DNA of 32,621 bases, taken from the NCBI GenBank assembly GCA_036939355.1, contig JALLAP010000161.1:1-32621 (forward strand). Reading direction: 5' to 3'. The DNA is from Thalassiosira profunda (taxonomy: Eukaryota; Bacillariophyta; Thalassiosirophyceae; Thalassiosirales; Thalassiosiraceae). A program made the position numbers and the translations under genes. Position 1 is the stretch's first letter. Each line of letters opens with the position of its first letter. Below, piece after piece: positions 17,239 through 26,427 of the stretch. The notes below the pieces were generated by a model. It made no database searches, was not told the DNA's origin, and worked only from the letters and a program-made list of their open reading frames with translations.

Positions 17239-17616
17239 ATGCACCTCGTCATGGCGCCGACGATCATCATCCCCGGCGCTGCCAAAACCGCCGGCCGGCA
17301 CCTGAAATCCTCCGCCACCCACGCCGAGGCCCTGTCGCTCTACCGCGATATTCTTCGGACTGCAAAGGCCTTCCACTGGTGCGACGACCGCGGCGTGCCG
17401 TGGCGCACGAAATTGAGGGCCGAGGCCCGGAAGGAGTTCGAGGCGAGCCGGGAGGAGAAGGATCCATTGATAATAGTAAGATTGCTGGTGACGGGGCGGG
17501 AGTGCGTGGAGGAGGTGCGGCGGAGGTTCAACGACGCGGATCGCAAGTGCTGGGAGAGAATACAAAGGGACTCGTCGCACAGAGACGGGGGCGGTGATGG
17601 ACGTAATGGCAAATGA
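17239..17616 (+). CDS. LYR-motif (Complex1_LYR family) protein
   Basis: 125 residues, one exon, start ATG at 17239 (a second ATG at 17251 is also possible). The LYR motif is at AEALSLYRDILRTAKAF, followed by PWRTKLRAEARKEFEASREE and a C-terminal helix RLLVTGRECVEEVRRRF, the three-helix pattern of the family. LYR proteins are small mitochondrial accessory or assembly factors for respiratory complexes and Fe-S clusters, commonly binding acyl carrier protein. Which member this is cannot be told. The basic, serine-poor N-terminus is a weak mitochondrial signal. Identity of the family is fairly sure; subfamily is open. Confidence 0.75.
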   Translation: MHLVMAPTIIIPGAAKTAGRHLKSSATHAEALSLYRDILRTAKAFHWCDDRGVPWRTKLRAEARKEFEASREEKDPLIIVRLLVTGRECVEEVRRRFNDADRKCWERIQRDSSHRDGGGDGRNGK

Positions 17617-18141
17617 ACATACGGCCTGCAGCACTTCAGTCTGCATCGCAATCTGCTTTGCAAATTCGTGGAAATGATGGGCCCAGTGAGGAGTGGATGG
17701 GAGGAGAGACGGATAGTGCCGAGCCCAATGCCCCCGTCTTTGCAGCCCGACACAACGCACGCGAACCAGCTTAGCACCCCTGAGCGGATGGGCCCAGTGC
17801 CAGATTCACGGCAGCCTAGATTTGTCACTTCTTGTTGGTGAGGGCGCTAGAGAGAGCTGTCCTCGACAAGAGGGGATACATTGTAAGAAGCCACAGAGTG
17901 CGATCTCGGCCCTTCCGATGCATGCAGATAAAATGAATTTAATGAATGCAACGGCGCATTTGCTTCCTCGCTTTCTCACCACCTCGTGGAGTTCCCGGTT
18001 GCATCTCATCTCCCTTGCAAGCACCAAACGAGTGGTATTTGTATTGTTATTTGGCCTCGCTTTTCCTGTGAACACTCCAAAGGTACCACTCTCCAAATCG
18101 CGCACCCAAAACTCCCTATGCGCCAATCAGGCATTGCCGTT
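17617..18141. other. Convergent intergenic region (525 bases)
   Basis: It lies between the 3' ends of the LYR and thioredoxin-like genes. It holds a 13-base direct repeat GATGGGCCCAGTG at 17676-17688 and 17787-17799, with a TGGGCCCA palindrome in each. No gene or RNA is seen; 3' UTRs are expected. Confidence 0.5.
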
Positions 18142-19007
18142 TCACTCCTTCTTCTTTTTCTTCCGCGCCGCCTTCGCCTCCGTCTTTCCAAGCCCGAGGA
18201 GCAACGACACGATGATCCCAAAGAAGAACCCGAGGAACGCCCCCATCGCCAATATCACCGCCGCGGCGTTCTTCCGGAAGCTCACGATGTGGTCAAAGTC
18301 CTCCAAAAGGTACTTGAGCTGCTCGTGGCCCTCCGTCAATTTATCGAACTTTTGGCGGAACTCCTTCATCTTCACCTCGAACATCGACGGAGGGGGCGGG
18401 ATTTTGTCGGTCAAAGCCGCGGTGTAGCCCCCCGTCACGAACTCGTACAGAGCGTCGAGGGTCCGCGGCCCCTTGTAGTTGTACATCTTTCGATCCGCAA
18501 AGTATTTGAGGGTAGGGTAGGATTGGATCTTGAAGCGGTTGGCGAGCTGCGTTTCTTTGGTGGCGTCGACCTTGGCGACGAGGATGCCGTCCTGCGCATT
18601 TTCCTCCTGGAGGCGTTCGTCGAGGTCCTCCCTGCCAAATTGCATCATTGTGAGATATGAGCGACAGATGATACATGCACCTGCCCTTCACGTGTTGCAA
18701 TTGCAATTCAGAGTTGCCGTTACCACTCACCAGATGGGCGCCAGCGTCTTGCAATGGCCGCACCACGGCGCGTAAAATTTGACCAACTAGAGATTGCAAA
18801 CAATGTCCATAAGATGTGCACATATCTATGCACAGAATACAAATTTGCCCAACATGGATAATTGCTGCTCACCCACTTTCCGGTCGTCTGCCCCGTCGAC
18901 GCCTGCGTCTGGTGCTCGAAGGTGACGTCGGTGAGCTCGATCACGGCCGCGAGGGAGGCGCGCAGCAGCGACAGCGCCGCCAGGCAGGACAGGGCGACGG
19001 ACTTCAT
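18142..19007 (-). CDS. PDI-like transmembrane thioredoxin (TMX type), ER membrane
   Basis: Three exons: 19007-18873, 18786-18731 and 18631-18142, all GT-AG; 226 residues. A signal peptide (MKSVALSCLAALSLLRASLA) is followed by a thioredoxin domain. The active site KFYAPWCGHCKTLAPIW (Cys54, Cys57) is assembled from exon 2 plus the first base of exon 3. VDATKETQLANRFKIQSYPT carries the cis-proline. A single helix, AVILAMGAFLGFFFGIIVSL, spans about residues 185-212. The end KKKKKE fits a dilysine ER-retrieval signal (KKxx). The protein should sit in the ER membrane with the active site in the lumen and form or exchange disulfides. The start context TTGCAACATGAAG is shared with the thylakoid-lumen gene. 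Divergent from the SDR gene, 225 bases between starts, with two CACGTG palindromes. Confidence 0.88.
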
Positions 19008-19050
19008 GTTGCAATTATTGGGCGGTGCTCGGCGGTGCAGGGAGTGGCGG

Positions 19051-19060
19051 CCCACGTGGG
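19051..19060. promoter_or_regulatory. CACGTG palindrome 1 in the TMX/SDR divergent promoter
   Basis: CCCACGTGGG, a perfect ten-base palindrome, lies 44 bases upstream of the TMX-like start codon. It contains CCACG, the half of ER-stress elements bound by bZIP factors, which would suit a PDI-like gene. This is inference. Confidence 0.4.
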
Positions 19061-19123
19061 CGGAGGACAGCGTATTGAAGTGAGGTTGGGTTGGAATTTG
19101 GAGGAGGAGGAGAGGAGGTGCAT

Positions 19124-19133
19124 CTCCACGTGG
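19124..19133. promoter_or_regulatory. CACGTG palindrome 2 in the TMX/SDR divergent promoter
   Basis: TCCACGTGGA, a second perfect palindrome, 64 bases from the first and 100 bases upstream of the SDR start codon. Confidence 0.4.
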
Positions 19134-19232
19134 AAGAAGCGAGGACCCAAGATTCCCCAGCAACAACAATCCTGCATGCATTGATCACGCCACGCGCCGA
19201 CCCCGCAGCGCGCCGCTCTCACAAATCGAACA

Positions 19233-20369
19233 ATGGCGAAAAGCGAAGAGCTCTACGACTCCTACCTCGCCGACGAGGCCCTCCTCCCGTCCCTCGCCGG
19301 CAAGGCCGTGGCCATCACCGGCACCACCTCCGGATTGGGCTTCGCATTGGCGCGCTGCGCCGTCGTCAAGGGTGCCTCGCTCGTGCTCCTCCTCAACCGC
19401 TCGTCAGAGCGGGCCACGAAGAGTGAGGCGGATCTCAAGGGGTATCTGAAGGATGGGGCAGGTACCGTTGTCAAGACGATCGACTGCGATTTGATGAAGC
19501 TCGAGAGCGTGAGGAAGGCGGCGGAGAAGGTGAGATGTGCAGCATTGTTTGTTTGTAGAGTTCATAATTCCACTGCTACGTTGTCCAAGCTCTTAACCAT
19601 CCTCTGCCTCTAGGTGAATGAGGCGGTGAAATCCGGAGGTCTGCACGTTCTCTGTCTGAATGCGGGTATTATGGCGTTCGACGATGACCGCACCGGAGAT
19701 GGCTTCGAGGTGCAGATGCAGACGAACATGCTCAGTCACTTTCTTCTCACATCGCTGGTCTATCCGTCGGTGAAGAAGGCGGCCGAGAAGGACGGAGAGG
19801 CGCGCATTGTCTCCCACTCATCGAGCGCGCGCGAGATGGTCAAGGGGTTGGAAGCCAAATACTTCGAGAAGTCAGATGCGAATACTCTCGGAGGTCAAAG
19901 TGCGTGGTTCATTTCGCAGATGTTCGGAAAGGAAGGGCCGTGGAAGCGGTACGGCCAGACGAAGTTGGCAAACTCGGCCTTCGCAATGGCGCTTCACGTC
20001 AAGCTCAAGGAGTCCGGATCGAAGGTGAAATCGCTGGCGTGCGAGCCTGGATTCAGCGTGACCGAGCTCCAAAACACCAAAGGAATGGCCGGCGTGATGG
20101 GAACGCTGATGAAGGTGACGCCCAAGCAGTCGGCTGCTGATGGAAGCCTCAACGCCTGCATGGCGTGCTTCTCTCCGAAGGCGGAGTCCGGAGACCTGTA
20201 TGCGCCCAAGAAGGGCCTGACCGGAAAACCAGTCAAGACCGTGGCCGGCGGGGTGCGGCAGAAGACGGGATGGATTGGAGCCACTGACAAGACCACTTGT
20301 GATCCCACCCAGCAGAAGCTGGTGTGGGAGGCGTGCGAGAAGGCCCTGGGCATCGAGTTTGTAGTGTAG
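19233..20369 (+). CDS. Short-chain dehydrogenase/reductase
   Basis: Two exons, 19233-19529 and 19614-20369, phase 0, 350 residues. Classical SDR features in order: AVAITGTTSGLGFALAR (the TGxxxGxG cofactor loop, about residues 27-35), a D-x-D region after beta-strand 3, LCLNAGIMAF (the NAG motif), SHSSSAREM (catalytic serine) and YGQTKLANS (Tyr212, Lys216). The layout resembles retinol dehydrogenase/WWOX-type and protochlorophyllide-reductase-like SDRs, which reduce bulky lipophilic ketones with NADPH. There is no plastid or secretory presequence, so the enzyme is probably cytosolic. The substrate is not assigned. The extra segment between Ser and Tyr (YFEKSDANTLGGQSAWFISQ) is longer than usual. 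Confidence 0.85.
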
Positions 20370-20736
20370 ATGGAGGGTGCAGCATTTTTGTCGTTTTATA
20401 GGCGCAGATATTGGCGACGTCCAAGTCTAGGTAGCGCACTAAACATTGCACAGAGTCACTAATCCAACGAAGTGACAAGACATAAATGCAGACACGTTGG
20501 CTGAAGATCTCCGTTAGCCTGAGACGCCAAGAAGAACCACACTTGTGAAAGTCACAGTCACATCTTCTCGCCGGCAAGATGTCAGTTTCATGTGATCAGA
20601 GCCAGCCAGAGTTTCCCCCCCCCTATCAATAGTGCACCTGCCAAATCTTGCATTCAGAGCCACCCACTCCCCTCCTCTTTCCTCCCCAATTAAGTTGAGA
20701 CCCCTGATCTTACTCCCCCCTCCTACCAAAGGTATC
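20370..20736. other. Convergent intergenic region (367 bases)
   Basis: 3' flanks of the SDR and thylakoid-lumen genes. Several C-runs (20615-20623, 20715-20722) and nothing else notable. Confidence 0.5.
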
Positions 20737-21234
20737 CTAAAACGTATTCCACCGGTTCGCCCGCGTTTCCGCCTTCTCCGCCTCGATGGCCGCCTTCCTT
20801 TCCGATTCGGCGCTGCCAAGCATGCTGTCCAGCAGCGATCCCCCGTCCTTCTCCGCCTTTCGCAGCTGATCCGCCTCCAACTTTTCCGCCGAGGTGTCCA
20901 CAAACTCCCGCTTCGCCTTGGCCTTCGCCATGGTCTTTTTGTTGACGCTTTCCACCTCGGAGTTGAGATCGATGAGGCTGGTGCCCTTGGATGAATCGTA
21001 CGAGGGGAGGGAGAACTCGTCGATGGCCGCGAAGGCCGGGGTGGAAGAGAGGAGGGAGATGGACCCGGCCAAAAGTGCGGACGAGGCCGCCACGGCTGCT
21101 GCTTTCCCCCGAGGCGCCTCGGCGTGAAGGGCCGTTGCAACTGCCGGTCTCTGGACCGGCGGCGACGACGGGACGAAGGCGAGGGCCTCCCGCGCCAGGA
21201 GAGGGGCCAATATTATCGATGCGGCGACCTTCAT
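20737..21234 (-). CDS. Small thylakoid-lumen protein of unknown function
   Basis: 165 residues, one exon. The N-terminus is tripartite: a signal peptide (MKVAASIILAPLLAREALAF) ending at an ASAF-like Ala-Phe, a basic transit-like stretch (AEAPRGKAAAVAAS), then a hydrophobic lumen-targeting segment (SALLAGSISLLSSTPAFAA) with an A-x-A cleavage site near residue 68. The mature part is about 97 residues, charged and helical (IDEFSLPSYDSSKGTSLIDL; ADQLRKAEKDGGSLLDSML). This import route places it in the thylakoid lumen, where small extrinsic photosystem subunits live. I do not recognise the mature domain and give no gene name. The start context TTGCAACATGAAG matches the TMX gene. Confidence 0.7.
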   Translation of the reverse strand: MKVAASIILAPLLAREALAFVPSSPPVQRPAVATALHAEAPRGKAAAVAASSALLAGSISLLSSTPAFAAIDEFSLPSYDSSKGTSLIDLNSEVESVNKKTMAKAKAKREFVDTSAEKLEADQLRKAEKDGGSLLDSMLGSAESERKAAIEAEKAETRANRWNTF

Positions 21235-21317
21235 GTTGCAAGTGCGCTTGTTGGATGGCGGCGCTTTGCTTGCTTGATGTCGATTGTCGATGATGAGGTT
21301 GAGGGTTCACTGACGTA

Positions 21318-21330
21318 CGTACTTACGTAC
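21318..21330 (+). promoter_or_regulatory. CGTACTTACGTAC motif, occurrence 1
   Basis: Lies 84 bases upstream of the thylakoid-lumen start codon inside a GTAC-rich tract (21313-21338). One of four copies of CGTACTTACGT in this window, all upstream of genes. Confidence 0.35.
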
Positions 21331-21369
21331 GTACGTACACTTACAACTTACAACAGCTTACAACTTGTT

Positions 21370-21661
21370 CTACAGCTTTTCGTGGCCGGCAGGGCTCCCG
21401 CCGCTCATAGACCAGGTACTTCTATTCCGCCGTCACTATCCGTTTAGCGGTCAGACATTAAACTACCCATCGCAGCGAAGGAAATTATCGAAGGATTTGA
21501 ACGTACCGGGCTATTGACGGCCAATGACGCGTGTCATTGGCGGTCGGTGTCAAGTTTAGTACAGCCCGATTCAAACGCGTGTCGTGCCGTCAAAAACTCT
21601 ATGTCGCATTAGTACTGATTCCTCCTACTTGCGGCGGGAGCCCTGCCGACCACGAAAAGGT
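21370..21661. mobile_element. hAT-like MITE (non-autonomous DNA transposon)
   Basis: Terminal inverted repeats at 21376-21404 and 21631-21659 match at 28 of 29 bases (CTTTTCGTGGCCGGCAGGGC at the left end). The element is flanked by a perfect 8-base direct repeat AACTTGTT at 21362-21369 and 21662-21669; eight-base target duplications are typical of hAT transposons. The inside has no coding frame and forms a nested hairpin: TTTGAA at 21496 pairs with TTCAAA at 21570, with GCCAATGAC/GTCATTGGC at the centre. It fills about half of the 548-base divergent space between the lumen-protein and MgtC genes. Confidence 0.8.
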
Positions 21662-21782
21662 AACTTGTTGTGCTATGAGTAGGTAACTGTACGTCGTAGC
21701 TACGCTATGTACCCGCCCGCCCTCTCGCGCGCTCGCTCCGCCCGCTCGCCGCACTCAAAGAGGCAGTAACAACACCGCCACC

Positions 21783-22636
21783 ATGCCGATCTTCTCTGAA
21801 TACAACCATGCAAAGGGCCTCCTCTACCTCCTATGCTTCGCGTTCGTCGTCTGTACGGCCGTGGCGGTGGTCCTCGAGCCGTGCATGGCGCTCCCGTGCG
21901 ACCTCGAATCCACATCAGGATTTCCAAATGTGATGTACCGTCACGATCCGTGCCAGACATCAACGCGGTATCTCCGCCTCATGGGGTTGACGCCGAGAGA
22001 ATGCTCGTTCGGGAGGCACTTCGTGGTGGCCGCGATCCTGGGGAGCGTGATTGGGTATGAAAGGAAGCAGGCCGATAGGCCCGCGGGGATAAGAACGATG
22101 AGCGTTGTCAGCCTCGCGGCGGCGTTGTTCACTGTGAACAGCACCTTCGTTTTTCAAGCTGGACCTATGCACTGGGACCCTGGTAAGTATAGGGGTATCT
22201 TTATTTGCATATGTGATGTTATCTTGATTGTGCTGACATGCGTGTATTCAAAGCACGAGTATCCGCGGCGGTACCGTCAGGCGTCGGATTCTTGGGCGCT
22301 GGTCTGATTGTGAAGGACATCTACAAAGACCTCGACGGCGAGACGGCCCACATGGTCAAAGGCCTCAACACAGCGGCGTCCGTGTGGCTCTCGGCAGCGG
22401 TTGGCGTGGCGTGTGGCGGAGGGCTGTACTTTGTTGCAACGTACACATCGTTTTTGATGCTAGTGCTTCTTCGATTCGGCCCGCGACATTTGGTCCCACG
22501 AAGGGAATCGGATAGTGATCTTCGGGAAGAGTCGGCCACTTCGATCACCATGCTCCTTCCGACGCGGATATCGCCCCCAAAGGAGTCTGCAAGAAGAAAG
22601 AAGGCAGAGAAGCAGGAAAAATACCAATTCACCTAG
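21783..22636 (+). CDS. MgtC/SapB-family membrane protein
   Basis: Two exons, 21783-22182 and 22254-22636, joined inside a codon (phase 1, GTAAGT donor, AAG acceptor); 260 residues. The first ATG is in a good context (GCCACCATGC). The MgtC pattern is clear: GSVIGYERKQADRPAGIRTM followed by SVVSLAAALFTV, then VPSGVGFLGAGLIVKD across the splice, and GLNTAASVWLSAAVGVACG. Two extra features are an N-terminal anchor (GLLYLLCFAFVVCTAVAVVL) and a basic, charged C-terminal tail (ESARRKKAEKQEKYQ). The family is mainly bacterial, linked to growth at low magnesium and membrane physiology, so a eukaryotic spliced copy points to old transfer; the function here is unknown. A hydrophobic head without an ASAF motif leaves its location open. 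Confidence 0.85.
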
Positions 22637-22757
22637 CGCGGGATGGAGAGTGTTAGGGATAGATGCAACTCATCTGGAGATAATCATTTGGGACGTAATT
22701 GCAATCCGACTTCTTTATCAACACCCAGTGCTTCAGTTGATGCAAAATGATGGAAGC

Positions 22758-22792
22758 ACTCGTACTTACGTACGAAAAGTAGTAGTACGAGT
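22758..22792. repeat. Stem-loop with GTAC-rich arms
   Basis: ACTCGTAC at 22758-22765 pairs perfectly with GTACGAGT at 22785-22792 around a 19-base loop that holds the CGTACTTACGTACG motif (22761-22774). It lies 190 bases upstream of the rhomboid start codon. Confidence 0.5.
22761..22774 (+). promoter_or_regulatory. CGTACTTACGTACG motif, occurrence 2
   Basis: Same core as the other three copies; upstream of the rhomboid gene, overlapping the left arm of the stem-loop. Confidence 0.35.
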
Positions 22793-22980
22793 ACCTGTCT
22801 TCCACTTCCAACTTTCCACTTCTTCCACCCGCGCCTCCCCCCAGGGACGGCTCCGTCCGTGGCGCCCCACTGAGGTCCAGTAGGACGTCGAGGGTCATTG
22901 GCGCAGGTTGTGATTGTGGCATCTGATATCGGCGTCATCGGGGCAATTCGTGTCCTCTCTTAATACGTCGTCTCTGCAAC

Positions 22981-23955
22981 ATGACGCGTCTGCAGGATAC
23001 CCTCGCGTCGATACCCCTCGCCACCCGCTCCATCGTGGGCGTATGCATCCTTATTTACGCGTACCAACTCCTCTTCGATCCGCCACTGCACCACTTCACA
23101 ATGTGCCCTAATCTCGTCCTCTACCAACACGAGTTCTACCGAATCATCACCAGCGCGCTGTTTCATGCCAATCTAATGCACATTGCAATGAACATGATGA
23201 GCACGATGGCCATCGGTGGCTCGCTGGAAAGACAGCTGGGGACGTTGATGTTGGGCATCACAATATCGTGGGGGATATTGCTGACCTCTGCAATCTACAT
23301 CCTGATATCGTGGCTGCTGCACTTAATATTTGGATACGAAGGGATGATGCTGCAACACAGCGTGGGATTCAGCGGGGTAATATTCCAACTGTCGGTGCTG
23401 GAGTCCAGCCTGAGCCCGAACAGGACCCGAAGCGTCTTTGGTGTTTTCACTGTCTCCAGCAAAATGTACCCGTGGGCGCTCCTAGTGGCTTTGCAGTTCA
23501 TCATGCCGCAAATATCCTTCTTGGGGCATCTGTCGGGGATATTGGTGGGGACGCTGCAATACTTTGGAATGCTCGACAAAATCTTTCCCTCCGAAACGTA
23601 CCTTCGGGAGAAAGAGATGTCGGACGGATTGGGAGCACTGAGGAGGCAGCCAGGATACGTCATGATCCCCGAAGGAAGTGGATCTAGGGAGAATCCGGAT
23701 CTGAGATCGGCGGTGCTGGGGGCATGTGGAAGCACATCCTTGTTCGTTGGTCATGTATGCGAGGCAGTCAAGGTGTGCATATTCGGCCGAGGCGCTGAGG
23801 CCAATAGCAATATTCGGCTTGACGTTCTCTGGGGGTCGAGTGACGCCCGTGATGCCGGAACCGGAGGGGCTGGCGAATTGCCCGGAATCATCGAGGAGGA
23901 CGAGGAATGGGTTGGCCTGCCAGCAGCTATTCAACGGAGCACTGAGGAGATGTGA
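22981..23955 (+). CDS. Rhomboid-family intramembrane serine protease
   Basis: 324 residues, one exon; ATG at 22981 preceded by CTGCAAC. Rhomboid marks: YRIITSALFHANLMHIAMNM (the HxxxN region in helix 2), VGFSGVIFQL (GxSG, catalytic Ser131 in helix 4) and SFLGHLSGILVG (catalytic His183 in helix 6). Both catalytic residues are present, so it should be active. The six-helix core ends near residue 200, followed by a 120-residue soluble tail with acidic patches (IIEEDEEWVGLPAAIQ). The layout is closest to RHBDD1/RBL-type rhomboids of the ER or Golgi that cut membrane proteins for quality control; the exact subgroup is inference. No plastid or mitochondrial presequence is seen. Confidence 0.87.
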   Translation: MTRLQDTLASIPLATRSIVGVCILIYAYQLLFDPPLHHFTMCPNLVLYQHEFYRIITSALFHANLMHIAMNMMSTMAIGGSLERQLGTLMLGITISWGILLTSAIYILISWLLHLIFGYEGMMLQHSVGFSGVIFQLSVLESSLSPNRTRSVFGVFTVSSKMYPWALLVALQFIMPQISFLGHLSGILVGTLQYFGMLDKIFPSETYLREKEMSDGLGALRRQPGYVMIPEGSGSRENPDLRSAVLGACGSTSLFVGHVCEAVKVCIFGRGAEANSNIRLDVLWGSSDARDAGTGGAGELPGIIEEDEEWVGLPAAIQRSTEEM

Positions 23956-24074
23956 TCAAGACAAGTACCCCATTGCTTCCAACGCAACACAATTCGTGGA
24001 TTATCTTGTAACCTTCATTAGTAATTCATTTCCCTATTAATTGCCCGAGGAGTCGTCAGCATATCAAGCCCACA

Positions 24075-26427
24075 CTACGCCGCCACTGCCACCTCTTCTT
24101 CGGCCTCCTCCTCTTCCTTGTCCTTCCACATGTCGTAGCTCTTGATCAAATCCACCAGCTGATCCACTGCCTCCTCGTTTGGGATGTTCTTCCGCACAAC
24201 CTCCTTTCCGTAATACAAATCAACCTTTCCGGGCAGCGTTCCAACATATCCAAAGTCGGCGTCGGCCATCTCCCCAGGCCCGTTCACGATGCATCCCATC
24301 ACTGCAACGGTCACTCCGGGCAAATGTCCCGTCGCCTCCGTAATCAACGCAGTCGTCTCCTGCAAATCGAACAGCGTCCGTCCGCACGAGGGGCACGACA
24401 CGAATTCTGTCTTAGTGTTGCGCATGCGACATCCCTGGAGGAGGCTGAATCCCGTGTTCCGCAAGAATTCCACGCTGAAGTTAGCGTCGCCAACCTGCTC
24501 GACCAAGATGCCATCTCCATCGCCGTCCGTGAGAAGCGATCCAACCTTCGTGCCCAACTCCAGAGCGAGCTCGTTGGAATCGGCAGCGACTGTCTTGTAG
24601 TGGTGAATGGCAGGAACATCGATAGAGTTGGCCTTGAAGATTTCGAAGACGCGGCGGGCGGCGTGGAGCTGGGAGAGGGCAGGGTCGATGCTGATAAAGA
24701 CCATGGTGGGGTCGAGGGATTTGACCTTGGCGATGGTGTCGTCATCCTCGCTGCCGTCAATCTCAATAGCCAGGCGGATGGCGCCCTCAGGGAGCTAGCA
24801 TCGCGTAATGGGGTTATCAATTGCAATTGGCAAAATTAGCAATTGCACACACATCACATGCCCCATTCTTGCAGCGCCAATCTCTCACCTTTCCACCATT
24901 CGCAACCGCATCCGTCAAGCTCACAAGAGCCACGGCATTCTCCAGCGGGTTCTTCTCCAATTCCTCCGCAGGAACGATCACCCCCGTCCCCACCTCCATC
25001 ATCCTCCGCAGTGCTGTCCGGCGATCCGCGTCGTCCGCCGGCGGAAGCGTCCGCATAAAGATGCTGTCGCTCGTGGCAATGTCCTTGAATGGCATGCCCA
25101 CAGCAGTCTTGAATCCCAATTCCTTGTACAGGTACGGGGCGCTGTCGGCCGAGAGCATCTTGGGCAGGACCGTCGAGATGACGGAACCGTTGGGGTTCAG
25201 GAATAGACTGACGTCGACCTTCTCGCTCTCCTTCTTCTCGGGGAGCTTGCCAATCCGGCGATCGTAAGTGGTCACGTCCCGCGTGTCCACGTAATTCTTC
25301 ACGGCCTTCTGACGGGCCTGGGCGTCGGGGTTGGACGCCGCCCACCGCGCCTCGGCCATCTCCGCCAAGCGGTTGCACGGCTCGTACTCGAACTCCGGAT
25401 CCTCCGTCAAACTCACCCGCACGGTGTCTCCCAGTCCATCGGCAAGCAGAGTGCCAATACCAACCGCGCTCTTCATGCGACCATCCTCTCCCTCGCCGGC
25501 CTCGGTGACCCCCAAGTGGAGGGGATAATCCCAATCGAGGCGGTACATCTCGCTCGCCAGCAGCCGGTAGGACTGCACCATCACCAGCGGATTCGACGCC
25601 TTCATGCTGAAGACGAAGTTGTGGTAATCCTGGCTGCGGCAGATGTCGGCAAATTCGATGGCGGACTCGACCATGCCGCGGGGGGTGTCCCCGTAATACG
25701 ACAGCACGCGGGAGCTCAGGCTGCCGTGGTTGGTCCCGATGCGCATGCACCGATTGAGATCCTTGCACTTTTGCACGAGCGGCAGCATCGCCTCCACGAG
25801 GTACTCCCGTTCCTGGACGTAGTCGGCCTCGCTCTCGTACACCTTCTCCTCAAAGTCCTTGCGGCCGTCCGCAAAGTTCCCAGGGTTGATCCGGATCTTC
25901 TCCACGGCGTCCGCGACGAGCTGCGCCACGACGGGCTGGAAGTGCATGTCGGCGCACAGGGGAATGGTGTACCCCCGCTTGTTGAGCCCCTCGCGAATCT
26001 GCGCGGCGGCGTTCGCCTCCCGCTTTCCCTGGACCGTGATCCGCACCAGATCGAAGCCCTTGTCGGCGCACCGAATGATCTGCTCGATGGACGCGTCCAC
26101 GTTGGCCGTGTCGGTGGTGGCCATGGTCTGCCTAACAATGGGATGATCCGAGCCAAACTTGATGGGACCGCACGTGACCGTCCGCGTCTTGCGGCGGGAG
26201 ACCTCGTAGAGGTCCTCGCAGTACTTGCCCAGCTCGCCGACCGTCTCGTCGCGCTCGCCCGTCTTCCACGAGGGCGTCCAGAGGATGTCCTGCGCGGTGG
26301 TGGGGAGGGCGATGTCGGCCATGCGCAGGGCCGTCGATGCACCCCGCGAGGAGGGGGTCATGAAGGCGTCCACATTTGCGGCGAGGGCGAGGGCCGCCGC
26401 CACGGCGTAGGGGGAGATGCGCATCAT
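24075..26427 (-). CDS. ispG: Plastid 4-hydroxy-3-methylbut-2-enyl diphosphate synthase (GcpE/HDS)
   Basis: Two exons, 26427-24889 and 24794-24075, phase 0, 752 residues, the size of plant HDS with its central insertion, larger than bacterial IspG (about 370). The presequence MMRISPYAVAAALALAANVD ends in DAF, an ASAF-like plastid motif. TIM-barrel parts follow: VTCGPIKFGSDHPIVRQTM, PLCADMHFQPVVAQLV, KIRINPGNFADGRKDF and HLGVTEAGEGEDGRMKSA. The C-terminal domain holds the [4Fe-4S] ligands: SCPSCGRTLFDL (Cys647, Cys650) and MGCIVNGPGEMADADFGYVG (Cys681). It makes HMBPP from MEcPP in the plastid MEP pathway with electrons from ferredoxin. A C-terminal acidic tail (EEEEAEEEVAVAA) is added. The intron carries two GCAATTG motifs. 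Confidence 0.95.

Larger units (their letters stand above)
21235..21782. other. Divergent intergenic region (548 bases)
   Basis: Holds a GTAC-rich tract with the recurring motif (21313-21338), the MITE (21370-21661), and a pyrimidine-rich stretch before the MgtC start. No gene is seen. Confidence 0.6.
22637..22980. other. Intergenic region between MgtC and rhomboid genes (344 bases)
   Basis: Holds one CGTACTTACGT motif inside a stem-loop (22758-22792). The remainder is pyrimidine-rich promoter-like sequence ahead of the rhomboid start. Confidence 0.5.

Noticed and set aside
17104..17760. 218-codon minus-strand open frame
   Set aside because: It overlaps the LYR gene antisense and has no recognisable features; the LYR frame is conserved-looking.
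24854..25768. 304-codon minus-strand open frame on the ispG strand
   Set aside because: It is in another frame of ispG exon 1 and is made of Gly/Arg-rich shadow sequence.
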